NCBI RefSeq assembly: GCF_014905175.1
Contig: NC_057793.1
Location: 16,554,173 to 16,618,172 of the forward strand
From: Aphidius gifuensis
Lineage: Eukaryota > Arthropoda > Insecta > Hymenoptera > Braconidae
Length of the DNA stretch: 64,000 nucleotides
Direction: 5' to 3'
Below the pieces are notes generated by a model, which ran no database searches, had not been told where the DNA came from, and saw nothing but the letters and a program-made list of their open reading frames with translations. Of the stretch, positions 23,290 to 33,430 are shown in pieces. The position numbers were made by a program, and so were the translations under genes. Every line of letters starts with the position of its first letter. Positions within the stretch are counted from its first letter, which is position 1.

Positions 23290-24066
23290 TTGAGTGCAGC
23301 AACTTGATGATACATTGGTGTTAATATATTTTCACGTGTTTTCTGATTCATCTATTGCTTTAAGTAATACACGTGCATCTTTATTATGTAAATAATCAAA
23401 ACTAGCTTGTCCAAGATATAAATGCATTTTTTGATTTGACGTTAGTAATGCTTCAAGATCATATGCTTTCATACGATTTAATTTGAGTTGAAATGGACAG
23501 CCTGGTTCTAAATGTCGATATATTTTATCCTCAATAAAACCATTTCCTTGCCGAAATGTAAAGAATTTTTGAAATCGACGTTTTTGTAATTCATCACATG
23601 TAACACGTCTAGTACTACGTAATATTAGCTCATCTTTATTTTGTGAACACTTTCTTTTATAAAGTGTTAATAATTTACGTATTTTTTTTCAACTGATATT
23701 GGTATTGTTGATATAACTTTTTGTAGCTCAAGAAGGCGTAAACTCAGATCACGGAATGAACCTATAAGTTTTTCAATCAATTCACGTAATCTTGGCAATC
23801 AATATGGATCTGATAGAAAATAACCAGCTAATATATTTTTCTAATGCTGCACGATATTGTTGATGTAAAGCATTTAGTTTTTTTGGTATTGCTAATACCA
23901 AATCCATCACTAATGATATTGGTGATGAAAATTGTCCAGTATATTCTTGTGCTTGTGTACATTGTTTTCTCATCATATTTAACTTATTGATTAATTTTTT
24001 TTTAATGGTTTCAATTTATCTTTCATTAATTGTGATAAATCATTATTTTCAACCGAATCTATAATG
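23290..24066 (-). pseudogene. ACC: Acetyl-CoA carboxylase pseudogene, collapsed by internal deletions
   Basis: Intact ACC makes malonyl-CoA for fatty-acid synthesis. On the minus strand, pieces of the ACC central region occur in order: LHQQYRAALEKY (about 23875), a frameshifted stretch with LRELIEKLIGSFRDL and LLELQKVISTIPISVEKK, then, after a large gap, RRFQKFFTFRQGNGFIEDKI and FQLKLNRMKAYDLEAL with KMHLYLGQA, then directly SFDYLHNKDARVLLKAIDE, and finally TRENILTPMYHQVA from the carboxyltransferase region. By knowledge of the family hundreds of residues are missing between these pieces. A one-base loss near 23690 shifts frame. No introns appear between the pieces, but a possible GT-AG intron lies just upstream (24117-24069). 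Clearly a pseudogene. Confidence 0.75.
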
Positions 24067-24300
24067 TACTAATTAAAATAATTCACAGTAAAAGAGAAGT
24101 ATTGCTTACCTGTATATTTGTCTGATGTTCAATGAGATAATTCAATCTATCGTAGTCAAGGAAATAAACAGTTAATAGAAAAAAACAAAAAAAAATATAT
24201 AAATAAATTAATTAATTAATTATAATTGACTACCTTCATTGCGTTACTTTCGTTGCACCCATCTTTTGTTTTTTTTTTTTTTTTAACTACCCATTCTAAA
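24067..24300. other. No gene seen; possible upstream exon of the pseudogene
   Basis: The minus strand has an open stretch ending at a GTAAGC donor near 24117, and an ATTATAG acceptor near 24069. If real, it shows that the carboxylase pseudogene was not purely retroposed. Weak. Confidence 0.25.
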
Positions 24301-24595
24301 GAAGTTTCACTGCAAAAATGTAAACATTCTCCAATAAAATCATATTATATAAATTCAGTTTTAAGTTTCTTAATGATGCATCATCTAAACAGTCAATTTT
24401 TCAATTTCTAAAATCGTCACTTTGGCTCCAGAATTTGAAATGAAATTCTTTTATTGTTCTTTTTAGCTACCTGAGTATTTTAACGTATAGAAAATAAAAA
24501 CAAATGTAAACTCTCCCCAATAAAATCATATATGAATCCAATTCTAAATTCCTTAATGATGCATTATTCAGAAAGTCAATTTTTATATTTGTTTA
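24301..24595. repeat. Two further copies of the ~180-bp repeat
   Basis: Same wording as 20991-21545 (CCAATAAAATCATAT, TTCCTTAATGATGCAT, TTTTAACGTATAGAAAAT). The array is therefore split by the 2.7-kb block holding the minisatellite and the carboxylase pseudogene. Confidence 0.7.
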
Positions 24596-25063
24596 AAAAT
24601 GTTGTTCTACGTGAATGACACAAGACACCTATTCCCGATCTTTCAATATATTATTTTACTATCAACAACAACTGCTCACATTAAATTATACAGCCTTTTC
24701 TTTACTGATCAACTATACTCATACAATTTTTTATTCTCATCTAATATTATGAAAGGAATTATTTATAATCATCATCACTCTTCATTATATTTTTAAAATA
24801 AGTTGTATTGAGAGCCCCTGTTCTTCAACTTGGCGCACATTTTACTTTTTGCATTTACCACTCGCGCTATCTATACTTCTGTGTTTCAATAACCTAAAAA
24901 AAACGCAGAAACCGTAGACGACGTCCTATGGGCATCTATTAGCGTTACATTTCGATGTCCGATGGATGTCGATTTGCGATGTCGATTGGACATTCATTTT
25001 CTACCTGGGAAAAGCATTTAAAGATTAAACAATAGTAAAAATAACTTTTGTTCAATTTTATAT
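24596..25063. other. No gene seen; one repeat end
   Basis: Short ORFs without recognisable content. About 24920-25012 contains CGATGTCCGATGGATGTCG and ends CTACCTGGG, matching the repeat end near 300-375. Confidence 0.4.
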
Positions 25064-25781
25064 CACTATAAGCGCATTAACTCTGTCTCGACACCGTTTT
25101 GATCGCCTTTCGACAGCATTTTGACCGCCTTCAGACAGTCTTTCGAAACCGATGTGAGAGGTGCTTATTTCATTCATTTTTCATTGTTATAAATTGTTTA
25201 AACATCATGATGGGTTTTATTTTTAATAGATTTGTATTTTTATAATAAATATATTGATTGAAAATATAAAAAACTTGTAGAAATTAAAAAAAAAATTTAT
25301 TTTATGTTAATAATTTGCAAAACTATTGTTAATAACAAATGCATAGAAAAAAACTACTCAATTGGGTGTCGAAACGCGATCGAAACGGTGTCGAGACAGA
25401 GTCAATGCGCATATAGTAATGTAAAATTGAAAAAAAGTTATTTTTGCTATTGTTTAATCATTAACTGCTTTCATATACTGTTTTATCTTGTTTTTTCTTA
25501 TGCATTTATTATTAACATTAGATTTAAAAATTAATAACACGAAAAATAATTTTTTTTTTAAATTTCTACAAGTTTTTTATATTTTTATTAATATAATTAT
25601 TATAAAAATACAAATCTATTATGAATAAAGCCCATTATAATGTTTAAACAGTTTAAAATAATGAAAAATGAATGAATTAAGCACCTCTTAATTCGGTGTC
25701 GAAAGACTGTCAAAAGGTGGTCGAAACGCTGTCAAAACGCGATCAAAACGGTGTCGAGACAGAGTCAATGCGCATATAGTG
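25064..25781. mobile_element. CACTA-ended MITE with an extra internal terminus
   Basis: Starts CACTATAAGCGCATTAACTC and ends with the near-inverse ...GAGTCAATGCGCATATAGTG. Each inverted arm, about 230 bp, includes CTGTCTCGACACCGTTTTGATCG. The bordering dinucleotides are AT on both sides. A third copy of the terminal sequence lies inside at about 25360-25425, so the element contains part of another copy. A partial relative is at about 48020-48145. No ORF of consequence. Confidence 0.65.
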
Positions 25782-26402
25782 ATTCTCAGAATTTAGTTCG
25801 GGTCGGATCAACTTATTTTTCAGACAAAGGGGGGACAGTAAATTTTATTCTACGACGCTAAAACAAACCAAAAACGTCACTAAAACTACACAGAGATTTT
25901 ATTCTACGTCGCTAAAATCACCAAAAACGACAATTAAAATATGCCAGTTGCTTTATTCTACGCCGCTAAAACAACAAAACGACTTTAAAACTAACCAAAT
26001 AACCAAATAGCACCAAATAACCAAATAACACACAATAACCATATAGCACACAATTATCCAAATAATCCAAATAAAACGCACAATAATTCAAATAATCCAA
26101 ATAACGCACAAGAAACCAAAGATGTTGATCCGGACCTGAAATAGTAAATCTTAAAATTAAGTTGAGGGGTTTGCCTGGGTCGCTCAGTATGCTGGTTCGT
26201 GGAGAGAAGGACGGGTAAAGAATATCAAAATTACGTCACTGAAATGATGAAACAATGGGAAAATAAATCACTCAACAAAACGATAATAAATGTACTCAAA
26301 ATTAACCAAGTTTATTTAATAATTAAATACGAAAATCTATCTAATATCCAAATACAACACAATAAATGATTGACCAAGTACGCTTACTAATAAAGGGAGA
26401 CA
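25782..26402. other. Left flank of the Polinton, no gene
   Basis: Contains three ~55-bp imperfect repeats beginning TTTATTCTACG at about 25842, 25900 and 25952, then reiterated CCAAATAACC words (26000-26110). The last six bases, 26397-26402 GAGACA, are the left copy of the Polinton target duplication. Confidence 0.5.
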
Positions 26403-26622
26403 AGTAGAAGGAGGCTCTTCTGGGCGAATTCCGGGAATTTGGTTCCCCCTCCTTTCCCCCTCGTGTGTGTTGTGCATTAAAAATAAAATACCATAGGAGT
26501 GAGAGAGAGGTATGTGTGTGAGAGAGAGGTATGCGTGTGAATGTATATAGTATAGGATGCATGGGGTTGTATGGTATAGGATGAATGAATAAGGGCGCGT
26601 AGTAAAAATGCATGGGTGACGT
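26403..26622. repeat. Polinton left terminal inverted repeat
   Basis: Matches the right end in inverse orientation with few differences over about 195 bp. The left copy has about 25 extra bases from a local duplication (two GTATAGGATG phrases near 26550-26580). It includes a GAGAGAGAGGTATGTGTGTG microsatellite. Frames read across it are repeat artefacts. Confidence 0.9.
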
Positions 26623-27634
26623 CACGGGGCAACGGTGAAGTACATATAGAGCATAGGCCAAGCGTAGTATAGAAATAGAATAAGAATAGAGCATAGGTAA
26701 GCGTAGTATAGAATAAGGAAATCGTACAGGTAGATAGTTTTTTTAGCATAGAGTTTTCAGTTGTTTTTTTTTAGTATAGTTTTTTGGGTTAGTATTTTTA
26801 GTATAGAATTTTCAGTAGAGTTTTTTTCGTATAGTTTTTTTTGCTTTAGTTTTGAAATACAGGTGTTTAGTTTTATAGTAGGAAAAAAAGAATAGAGTTT
26901 CAAGAAAACATAAATAAAAGTAGTTTTTTTAATATAGTTTTTCTGTTTAGTTTTTTTAGTATAGTTTTTCGGTGTTAGTTTTGAAATACATGTGTTTAGT
27001 TTTATAGTAGGGAAAAAAGAATAGAGTTTTGAGAAAACATAGATAAAAGTAGTTTTTTTTAATATAGTTTTTAGTATAGTTTTCGGAAAATATAAGAATA
27101 AAGGAGTTTTTTTTAATATAGTTTTTAGTTTCGTATTCAAATCGTATAAGGGTAGAATAGAAAAAATCATCCCGCTGTTAATTTAGTTTACGAACGACAT
27201 AAATTTTTCTGAAGTTTAAAATGTTGCTTTTGTTATTTTATTTTTACGACTTAAAAAAGGTAAGTTTTTATTTTAAGATGTTGTATAGGATTTTTTATGA
27301 ACTGAATTTCTAAAAAATTTTTTGTAGTTTAAAATGTTTCTTTTGTTATTTTATTTTTACGAGTTGCATGTTTTTTCAGATTTCCATGCCGAGGGTTAAT
27401 TTTTTTTTCGATAGACTTTTTCTAAATGTTCCTGCTGTTTATTATCTAATTTTACGAGCGACTTGCGATGGGTATTTACAGATTTTTGTACGTGGAAAAG
27501 AGTCATAAAAACAGTGGGTTATTTTTTTGTATTTAAGTAAGTTTTACCGACAAATTTCTAAAAATTTTAAGATACACCTGTTATTTTTTTTTTTTTTGAT
27601 TTTCTGATTTTCTATTGGCAACATCTTAGCAAAA
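26623..27634. other. Polinton left non-coding region with subterminal tandem repeats
   Basis: From about 26740 to 27130 the phrase TTTTTTTAGTATAG recurs many times, with two longer repeats containing AATACAGGTGTTTAGTTTTATAGTAGG (about 26868 and 26985). From 27180 to 27600 are AT-rich repeats around AAAATGTTGCTTTTGTTATTTTA (27220 and 27332). No gene. Confidence 0.6.
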
Positions 27635-27799
27635 ATGGACCAATTAGAAATGATAAGTATTTATGATGGTGGGAAAATGGGCCTGACTAAAATTATTTTG
27701 ACTATCATCCCTGAAAATTTTCACGACAAGTGTCAGTTGTGTTTTCCGGGTCCACTCAGTCACATCTTAACTAAAATAAAAAATGAAACGCGCACTTGA
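27635..27799 (+). CDS. Small ORF, 54 aa, unknown
   Basis: Starts at an AAAATGG context and encodes MDQLEMISIYDGGKMG... with a CQLC pair near residue 34. It overlaps the start of the next gene by 17 bases in another frame. No family recognised. It could be an upstream ORF of the spliced gene or an artefact. Confidence 0.3.
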   Translation: MDQLEMISIYDGGKMGLTKIILTIIPENFHDKCQLCFPGPLSHILTKIKNETRT

Positions 27800-29171
27800 A
27801 ACAAACGAAGTTGAGTTTAGTTGTAAAAAAAAAAAAGTAGGAGATATCCATGATAAAAAATGGATACATGAAATTTATAAATATCCTGAACTGTTGAGTG
27901 AGCTGAAAATTTAAAGTGTACTGTGATTGCCCGCGGCGATTGGATCCGGATTTTTAAAAATTTCCTAAAAAGATAGGGAACTCCATGATTTTATTCGATA
28001 TAAATTACTCGGTAACCCGACAGATATAGAAGATATAGAAAAATATCCAGAGTTAGAAATACAGTTCAAAAAGATTATACAACGAGTTCATGATAAAAGT
28101 GAAAAAAGTGTTATACATAAAAAAAGTTCTATACAGTGTGAAGATGTGGTAAAGGATTTTGAGAAGGCTGATGAGGATGATATGATGTTTTTAGGTAAAT
28201 AAATTTTCAATGATACTTTTTTCTCAACTAATAAATAAAATAAATTTTTAATACTTTTTTTAACAAATAAATTTTCAATAAAAAAAATTTTTTTAATACT
28301 TTTTTCAAGAAATAAATTTTCCATAAATAAATTTTTAATACTTTTTTTTTAACATATAAATTTTTCAATAAATAAATTTTCAATATTTTTATTGACAAAT
28401 AAATTTTCAATAAATAAATTTTTAATACTTTTTTAAGAAATAAATAAATAAATTTTCTCTTGTTTTTTTTAAAGACATTGAAATACCGAGTGACGAAGTT
28501 ATGATATACAATGAAATCACAGTTGATGACCCAGTGATCGAAAATGAAATACCGAGTGACGAAGTTATGATATACAATGAAATCACAGTTGATGACCCAG
28601 TGATCGAAAATGAAATACCGAGTGACGAGGTTATGATATACAATGAAATCACAGTTGATGACCCGGTGGTCGAAAATGAAATACCGACTGGCGAAGTTAT
28701 GATATACAATGAAATCACAGTTGACGAGACTGTACAGGCAAATAATAATGAAACACCTGTAGATGGCCCAGGGGCCGAAAATGAAATACCCGTAGATGTT
28801 GAAAAAAATGACATGGCTAACACAGACCGAAAATATGAAACAGCGGCGGAACTGTTTGCCAATGCAGAGTTGGAGATAAAAGAAAATGAACCAGTTGATG
28901 AGGAGTTGGATAAGTTTTTAGGAGGTGAAATATTTTTTGTTCATAATATTTTAACGCGTTATAAAATAATAATAATAATGATAATAATTTTATGTTACAG
29001 ATCTAGTACAAAATGCTCTTGAAGCAAATGGTCTTGGAGAAAAAATATATTCAGAAATTAAAAAACTAGCAATTACGTCGGTGAAAATATTACCACCAAC
29101 TAAACGAATTACAATGAATTCTAAAAAAATAACAGCCGTAGATGATGATGAAGGTAAATATTTTTAGTAAA

Positions 29172-29205
<34 letters not shown>

Positions 29206-29469
29206 TATATTTTTTATTACAGAACGCAGTAAAGATGGCAATACTGAAAAAGAGGATCCAGTATTACCTATTCGATCCGGGAAACACGGCAAAAAAATAA
29301 TAGCCGTAGATGATGATGAAGGTAAATATTTTATAAATAAATAAATAAAATTTTAAAATATAAAAAAAAAAAAAATGATAATATTAATCATATATATTTT
29401 TTGTATTGTAGATGACGTGGTTATATTAAGCCAATCGTCAACGTCTTCGTCATCATCATCGTCATCGGG

Positions 29470-29513
<44 letters not shown>

Positions 29514-29974
29514 GACCACCCCCGATTATGAACGAAAATAATGTTGCTGAGGAGTATGATAAAAAAAATAAATATCGGGCTGAAGCAGGGTCTTCAAAGC
29601 CCCGTGTCGAAAAACCTAAAAATGATTCTGTAGATATTACAGATTTCTGCGTTGACTGCGAGGGTTATCAATGCCCAAATAAAGCAGCAACGCCATATCG
29701 TCAATTTTGTAAAGGCTGTCATGAAAAATGGCAGATGGGTGAACAACCACATATCCCACAACCATCACCAATACCCAATCCAATTTTTGAAAAACGACAA
29801 CAACTTGTAGATGATAAAATAAAATGTTTACAAAACCAAATCCATGAGCTCGAAGAATCACTAAACAAAACTAAATGTGATCTCTGCTGGGGAAAACCAA
29901 TTGTAAATGAATTTGGTCATTGTGAAGGCTGTGCCCAATTAATAGATAATAATAATAATAATAAAAATAAATAA
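27783..29974 (+). CDS. Six-exon Polinton gene: acidic repeats, polyserine, C-terminal Cys clusters
   Basis: Function unknown. Exons 27783-27897, 27973-28194, 28475-28924, 29001-29153, 29223-29321 and 29412-29974 join to 533 codons. Every junction is GT-AG and all five introns are phase 1, so the model is internally consistent. Exons 1 and 2 each carry an H-D-x-n-YPEL-like phrase. Exon 3 holds three 22-residue repeats built on EVMIYNEITVDDPV, plus a fourth partial one. Exons 4 and 5 both end in AVDDDE, suggesting exon duplication. Exon 6 has a serine run coded by TCATCG hexanucleotides, then CVDCEGYQCPN, FCKGCH and CDLCWGK...CEGC, which look like zinc-binding pairs. It precedes polB and could be a nucleic-acid-binding early protein; that is inference. 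Confidence 0.65.
28494..28760 (+). repeat. 66-bp tandem repeats inside exon 3
   Basis: The 66-base unit containing GAAGTTATGATATACAATG is repeated three times almost without change, and a fourth time diverged. It encodes the 22-residue acidic repeat. Near-identity of the copies implies recent duplication. Confidence 0.85.
29447..29514 (+). repeat. TCATCG hexanucleotide repeat coding for polyserine
   Basis: TCATCG units run with one GGG interruption, giving an uninterrupted serine tract with a single glycine. Length polymorphism would keep the frame. Confidence 0.85.
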
Positions 29975-30450
29975 ATAAATAAATAAATTGTTTTTATGTC
30001 TTTTTTACAGGTATTATTGTATAGAAAAAATAAATAAATAAATAATGAAAAAATAAATAAATAAATAAATTGTTTGTATGTCTTTTTTTACAGGTATTAT
30101 TGTATCGCAAAAAAAAAAAAATTAATAAATAAATAAATAAATAAAAATTTTGTATACCTTTTTCCTTTTGTCTTCTTTTTACAGATATATTTGTTATTGT
30201 TAAAAATTTTTCAGGTTACCCATCATATTTTTTGTTTTCTTTTTTCAGCTATCAAATATAATTTTGTTTAGAAAAAAAAAAAAAATTCGTTATTTCTTTT
30301 GTTATATTTTTTTCACACTAGAGGGCCAGAAAAATTTTCAATTTTGTCGGGTAAAATATTTTACGAAACAGGTGAATTTAGAAAAAAAAAAAATCAGTTT
30401 TGCAGTGACCACTGTAGTGTGAAGATCTTTTTTTCAAGTTGTTGCTAAAA
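29975..30450 (+). other. Intergenic region with repeated acceptor-like sites before polB
   Basis: AATAAATAAATA runs provide polyadenylation-type signals. The phrase TATGTC-T(6-7)-ACAGGTATTATTGTAT occurs twice (about 29995-30020 and 30077-30106), and further pyrimidine-tract-CAG sites follow at about 30184, 30214 and 30248. This could be the 3' region of the spliced gene or a leader intron for polB. No ORF. Confidence 0.45.
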
Positions 30451-31971
30451 ATGGAGCGTGTTTTAGATGATGATGTTGGAGTTGATAACAGTGCAGAGTG
30501 TGAGTTTTTTATTGATAGTCTAGTCGATGGTAGTTTAACGAACAATATTATAGATCCACGGTTACAACAAGAGCATTTGGATCAGCATTTACGTGTGCCA
30601 CAAGAATCTGAAGTTTTACAACAACAACCTCTTTTGGATGATGTTGAAGTTGATGATAATTTTATCGATATGGATATAATAAATCGAATCATGCAATCGC
30701 CATTACAACAACATCATTTAAGTGAAATTTTACAAACAGGTGGTAGTGATAATAATTTTCAGCGTATAGATATTGTTGATGAAACACAGACATTTGTGGC
30801 AAAATATAATTTAAATAAACATTTAATAAATTTTAAAGTGAAAGAAATACCGGAAAATACTGTAGTTGAAACATGGATTGAAGAAGCATTTGCAGAAGTA
30901 TACAAGCTGATCAGAAATTATTCAATCGATGCGCGTGATCGAGTTATTCTCAGTTTTAAAACCCTTTCTATGAACTCTGAGGCGCATACTCACTTGACAC
31001 CTGCCAATAATTTTACATTTGAACGGTTATGGGAGATTGTAAGTAGCATTTGTCAAAGTAATGATCCAGTGCAAGCCAACGATCTATTTACTATTGACTT
31101 GGTTGTATCAAAATCAACGACTGGTGGTAGTGTCCCGCACCAAGTGGTACAAAAGGCTCGTGGTGCTCTGGAACTGAACCACGATAATCTATATTTATGT
31201 TTGCCACGTTCTATTGTAACGTGTTTATCAATAAGAAAAAAGAAAAGAACTATAGTTGCTGGTAAAAAGCTGGGTCTCGAACTTTGTCAAAAAGCTAACA
31301 GTAGTGTGCTCCCTGGCGGGTGTGGGATCAATGAAATAATTTTATTTCAAAATTATTTAGTTACTGAATCTGCCGCATTAGTTATCTGGAATTTCGATAT
31401 TAATGATAGTCATACAATTTTTTTTGATGGTAAAAAAACTTTACTCAATCGTGGTGTTCCGCGTGATAATATGAAAATTTTGAATATTGTGTATTATCCT
31501 GATGACAAACATTTCGCGCCTATAAAATATATGCATGTATTTATGGCTACAAATATAAAATTCTGGTGTGATTGGTGTCGTATCGGGTTTACAAAAAATG
31601 AATATCATAAACAATGTTGGACAAAATGTGACAAGTGCTTAAATTTCCCGGCATGTAAAATCAATAACAGTAATGATGATGATTTTAAAAAATGTTTGAT
31701 ATGTAATCGAGTATTTTATAGTGAACAGTGTTATGAAAAACATTTACGACCAGACTCGTATTCAAAAAATTTTTCAGTTTGTAATCGAATTAAAAAATGT
31801 AATATTTGTCGTAAAGTCTACGTCCGTGACAGTGAACATTTGTGTGGTTATTATTATTGTGCACCCTGTCAAGACCATAAACAACCAAACCACCTGTGTT
31901 ATATGAAGCCACGGCCGATAAAACAGGGGCCTCGTAAAGATAAAAAAGTTAACGGATTTTTATTTTTTTGA
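30451..31971 (+). pseudogene. polB: DNA polymerase B, N-terminal fragment
   Basis: Protein-primed family B polymerase that would copy the element from its TIRs. The start is ATG 30451 (AAAAATGGAG); an upstream TTG is disregarded. The fragment (506 aa) has an acidic, Gln-rich N-terminus, a basic region, and then a Cys-rich zinc-binding stretch (CDWCRIGF, CLICNRVF, CNICRKVY, CAPCQDH) typical of large Polinton polymerases. It stops at TGA 31969-31971, just after a run of seven T (31963-31969). The adjacent frame stays open into the exonuclease domain. So the break is a one-base shift in a homopolymer: mutation, programmed slippage or sequencing error. Confidence 0.85.
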
Positions 31972-33430
31972 TTTTGAAACACGGTCTGAGCTGAGATCAT
32001 ATAAAAATAATAAACAATTAAAAATGCATATCGTCAATTATTTTTGTGCGCAAATAGTGTGTGCGCAAATAGTGTGTGCGCAAATTTGTTCGGAGTCAGA
32101 CGGTACAGAAAATTGTCATTGTAGTGAGACGCGTGAATTTACACATCAGGGCAATGACGCCATGGAAAAATTTGTTGATGTAGTTTTAAAGTCAAAATCA
32201 AGATACTCAAAATTAATTTGTATAGCTCATAATGGTGGTGGCTATGATGCCCAATTTGTTTTACGTGAAATAATCAAGAGAGTACCAATAACAAATATTC
32301 AAACAATTGTTAAAGGAACTAGACTTACATTAATATCTTTCGATAACGTCAAATTTATAGACTCGCTGAATTATTTTTTCATGCCATTAAGTGCGTTACC
32401 AAAAGCTTTTGGAATCAAAGAATTGACTAAGGGTTTTTTTCCTTTTTTCTTCAATAAACCAGAAAATCAAAATTATATTGGCCCTTTGCCACCTAAAGAA
32501 GACTTTGGTGTGCGCGCGCTGACTATTGAAAAACAACAAGAATTTGATAAATGGTATAATGAACGACTTCAGGGCCCACCATTTGATTTCAAACGAGAAA
32601 TGGCGATGTATTGTAAATCTGATGTAGAATTACTTAAGAAGGCGTGTATAACATATAGAAAATTAATGATGCAAGTAGGGAATGTTTGCCCATTCACCGA
32701 AGCTTTAACTGCTGCATCGACTAGTTTATTAATTTATCGTAGAAATTATTTAAAAGAAAATGAGGTGGCACTGATTCCCAAGAATGGATATAGGTTAGGT
32801 GACATGCAATCTACCATAGCTATACAATGGCTACTATGGCTTGAACATTCTCAAGGGATCAAAATAATTCATGCTGGTAGAGGGCGTGAGCGTAGAGTAG
32901 GTCCCTATCTGGTCGATGGCATTTCAGAAGATGGCAAAACCATATACTCTTTTTTAGGTTGTTACTATCATGGTTGTGATTGTTTTGAATTGATTAAAGA
33001 TGTGGATGCGGATTTAGGGGATAATACAACACTTAGAACGAGGCGTGAGAATACTAAGTACATAAATGCATATTTAAAAAAAAAAGGTTATGAATTGATT
33101 ATTATTTGGGAATGTGATTTTAAAAAAATGTGTCAAAACAACATAGATTTAAAGAATTTCTTGAAAACAATTGATAATAATTTTTATAAAGAAGCAATAT
33201 TACCTCGTGATGCTTTATTTGGTGGGCGAACTGAAAATTTTTGTGTTTCACATACTGTTACTGGTTCTCAAAAGATATACTACGTGGACGTCACATCACT
33301 TTATCCTTCGGTATTGAAGAAAAATATTTACCCTCTAGGTCACCCTAAAGTTTTTGTTCTGGATGATATACGTGAGCTTTGCCCCGATAATAACATAGGT
33401 AATGTGATAGGATTAATTAAATGTCATTAA
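31970..33430 (+). pseudogene. polB: DNA polymerase B, exonuclease and first palm part
   Basis: This frame is open from the T-run break; its first ATG is 32024. It contains Exo I (FDFET, next to the break), Exo II (IAHNGGGYDAQF, about 32222-32257) and Exo III (YCKSDVELL, about 32608). Motif A, DVTSLYPSV, sits near 33290-33315. A tandem 15-bp unit GTGCGCAAATAGTGT at 32046-32080 repeats the residues CAQIV. The frame ends at 33430, just after GLIKC, where the next fragment begins in another frame. Family knowledge says the stretch expected here is missing, so a small deletion plus a frame change is likely. Confidence 0.85.

Noticed and set aside
26341..26749. Minus-strand ORFs of 90-117 codons across the Polinton left end
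   Set aside because: They run through the TIR microsatellite and the insertion junction; the same reading appears at the right TIR. Repeat artefact.
26757..27170. Minus-strand 137-codon ORF rich in Lys/Thr/Phe
   Set aside because: Encoded by the TTTTTTTAGTATAG subterminal repeats; composition is that of the repeat, with no conserved motif.
28422..28862. Minus-strand 146-codon ORF with Ser/Thr/Ile repeats
   Set aside because: Shadow of the 66-bp repeats of exon 3 on the plus strand.
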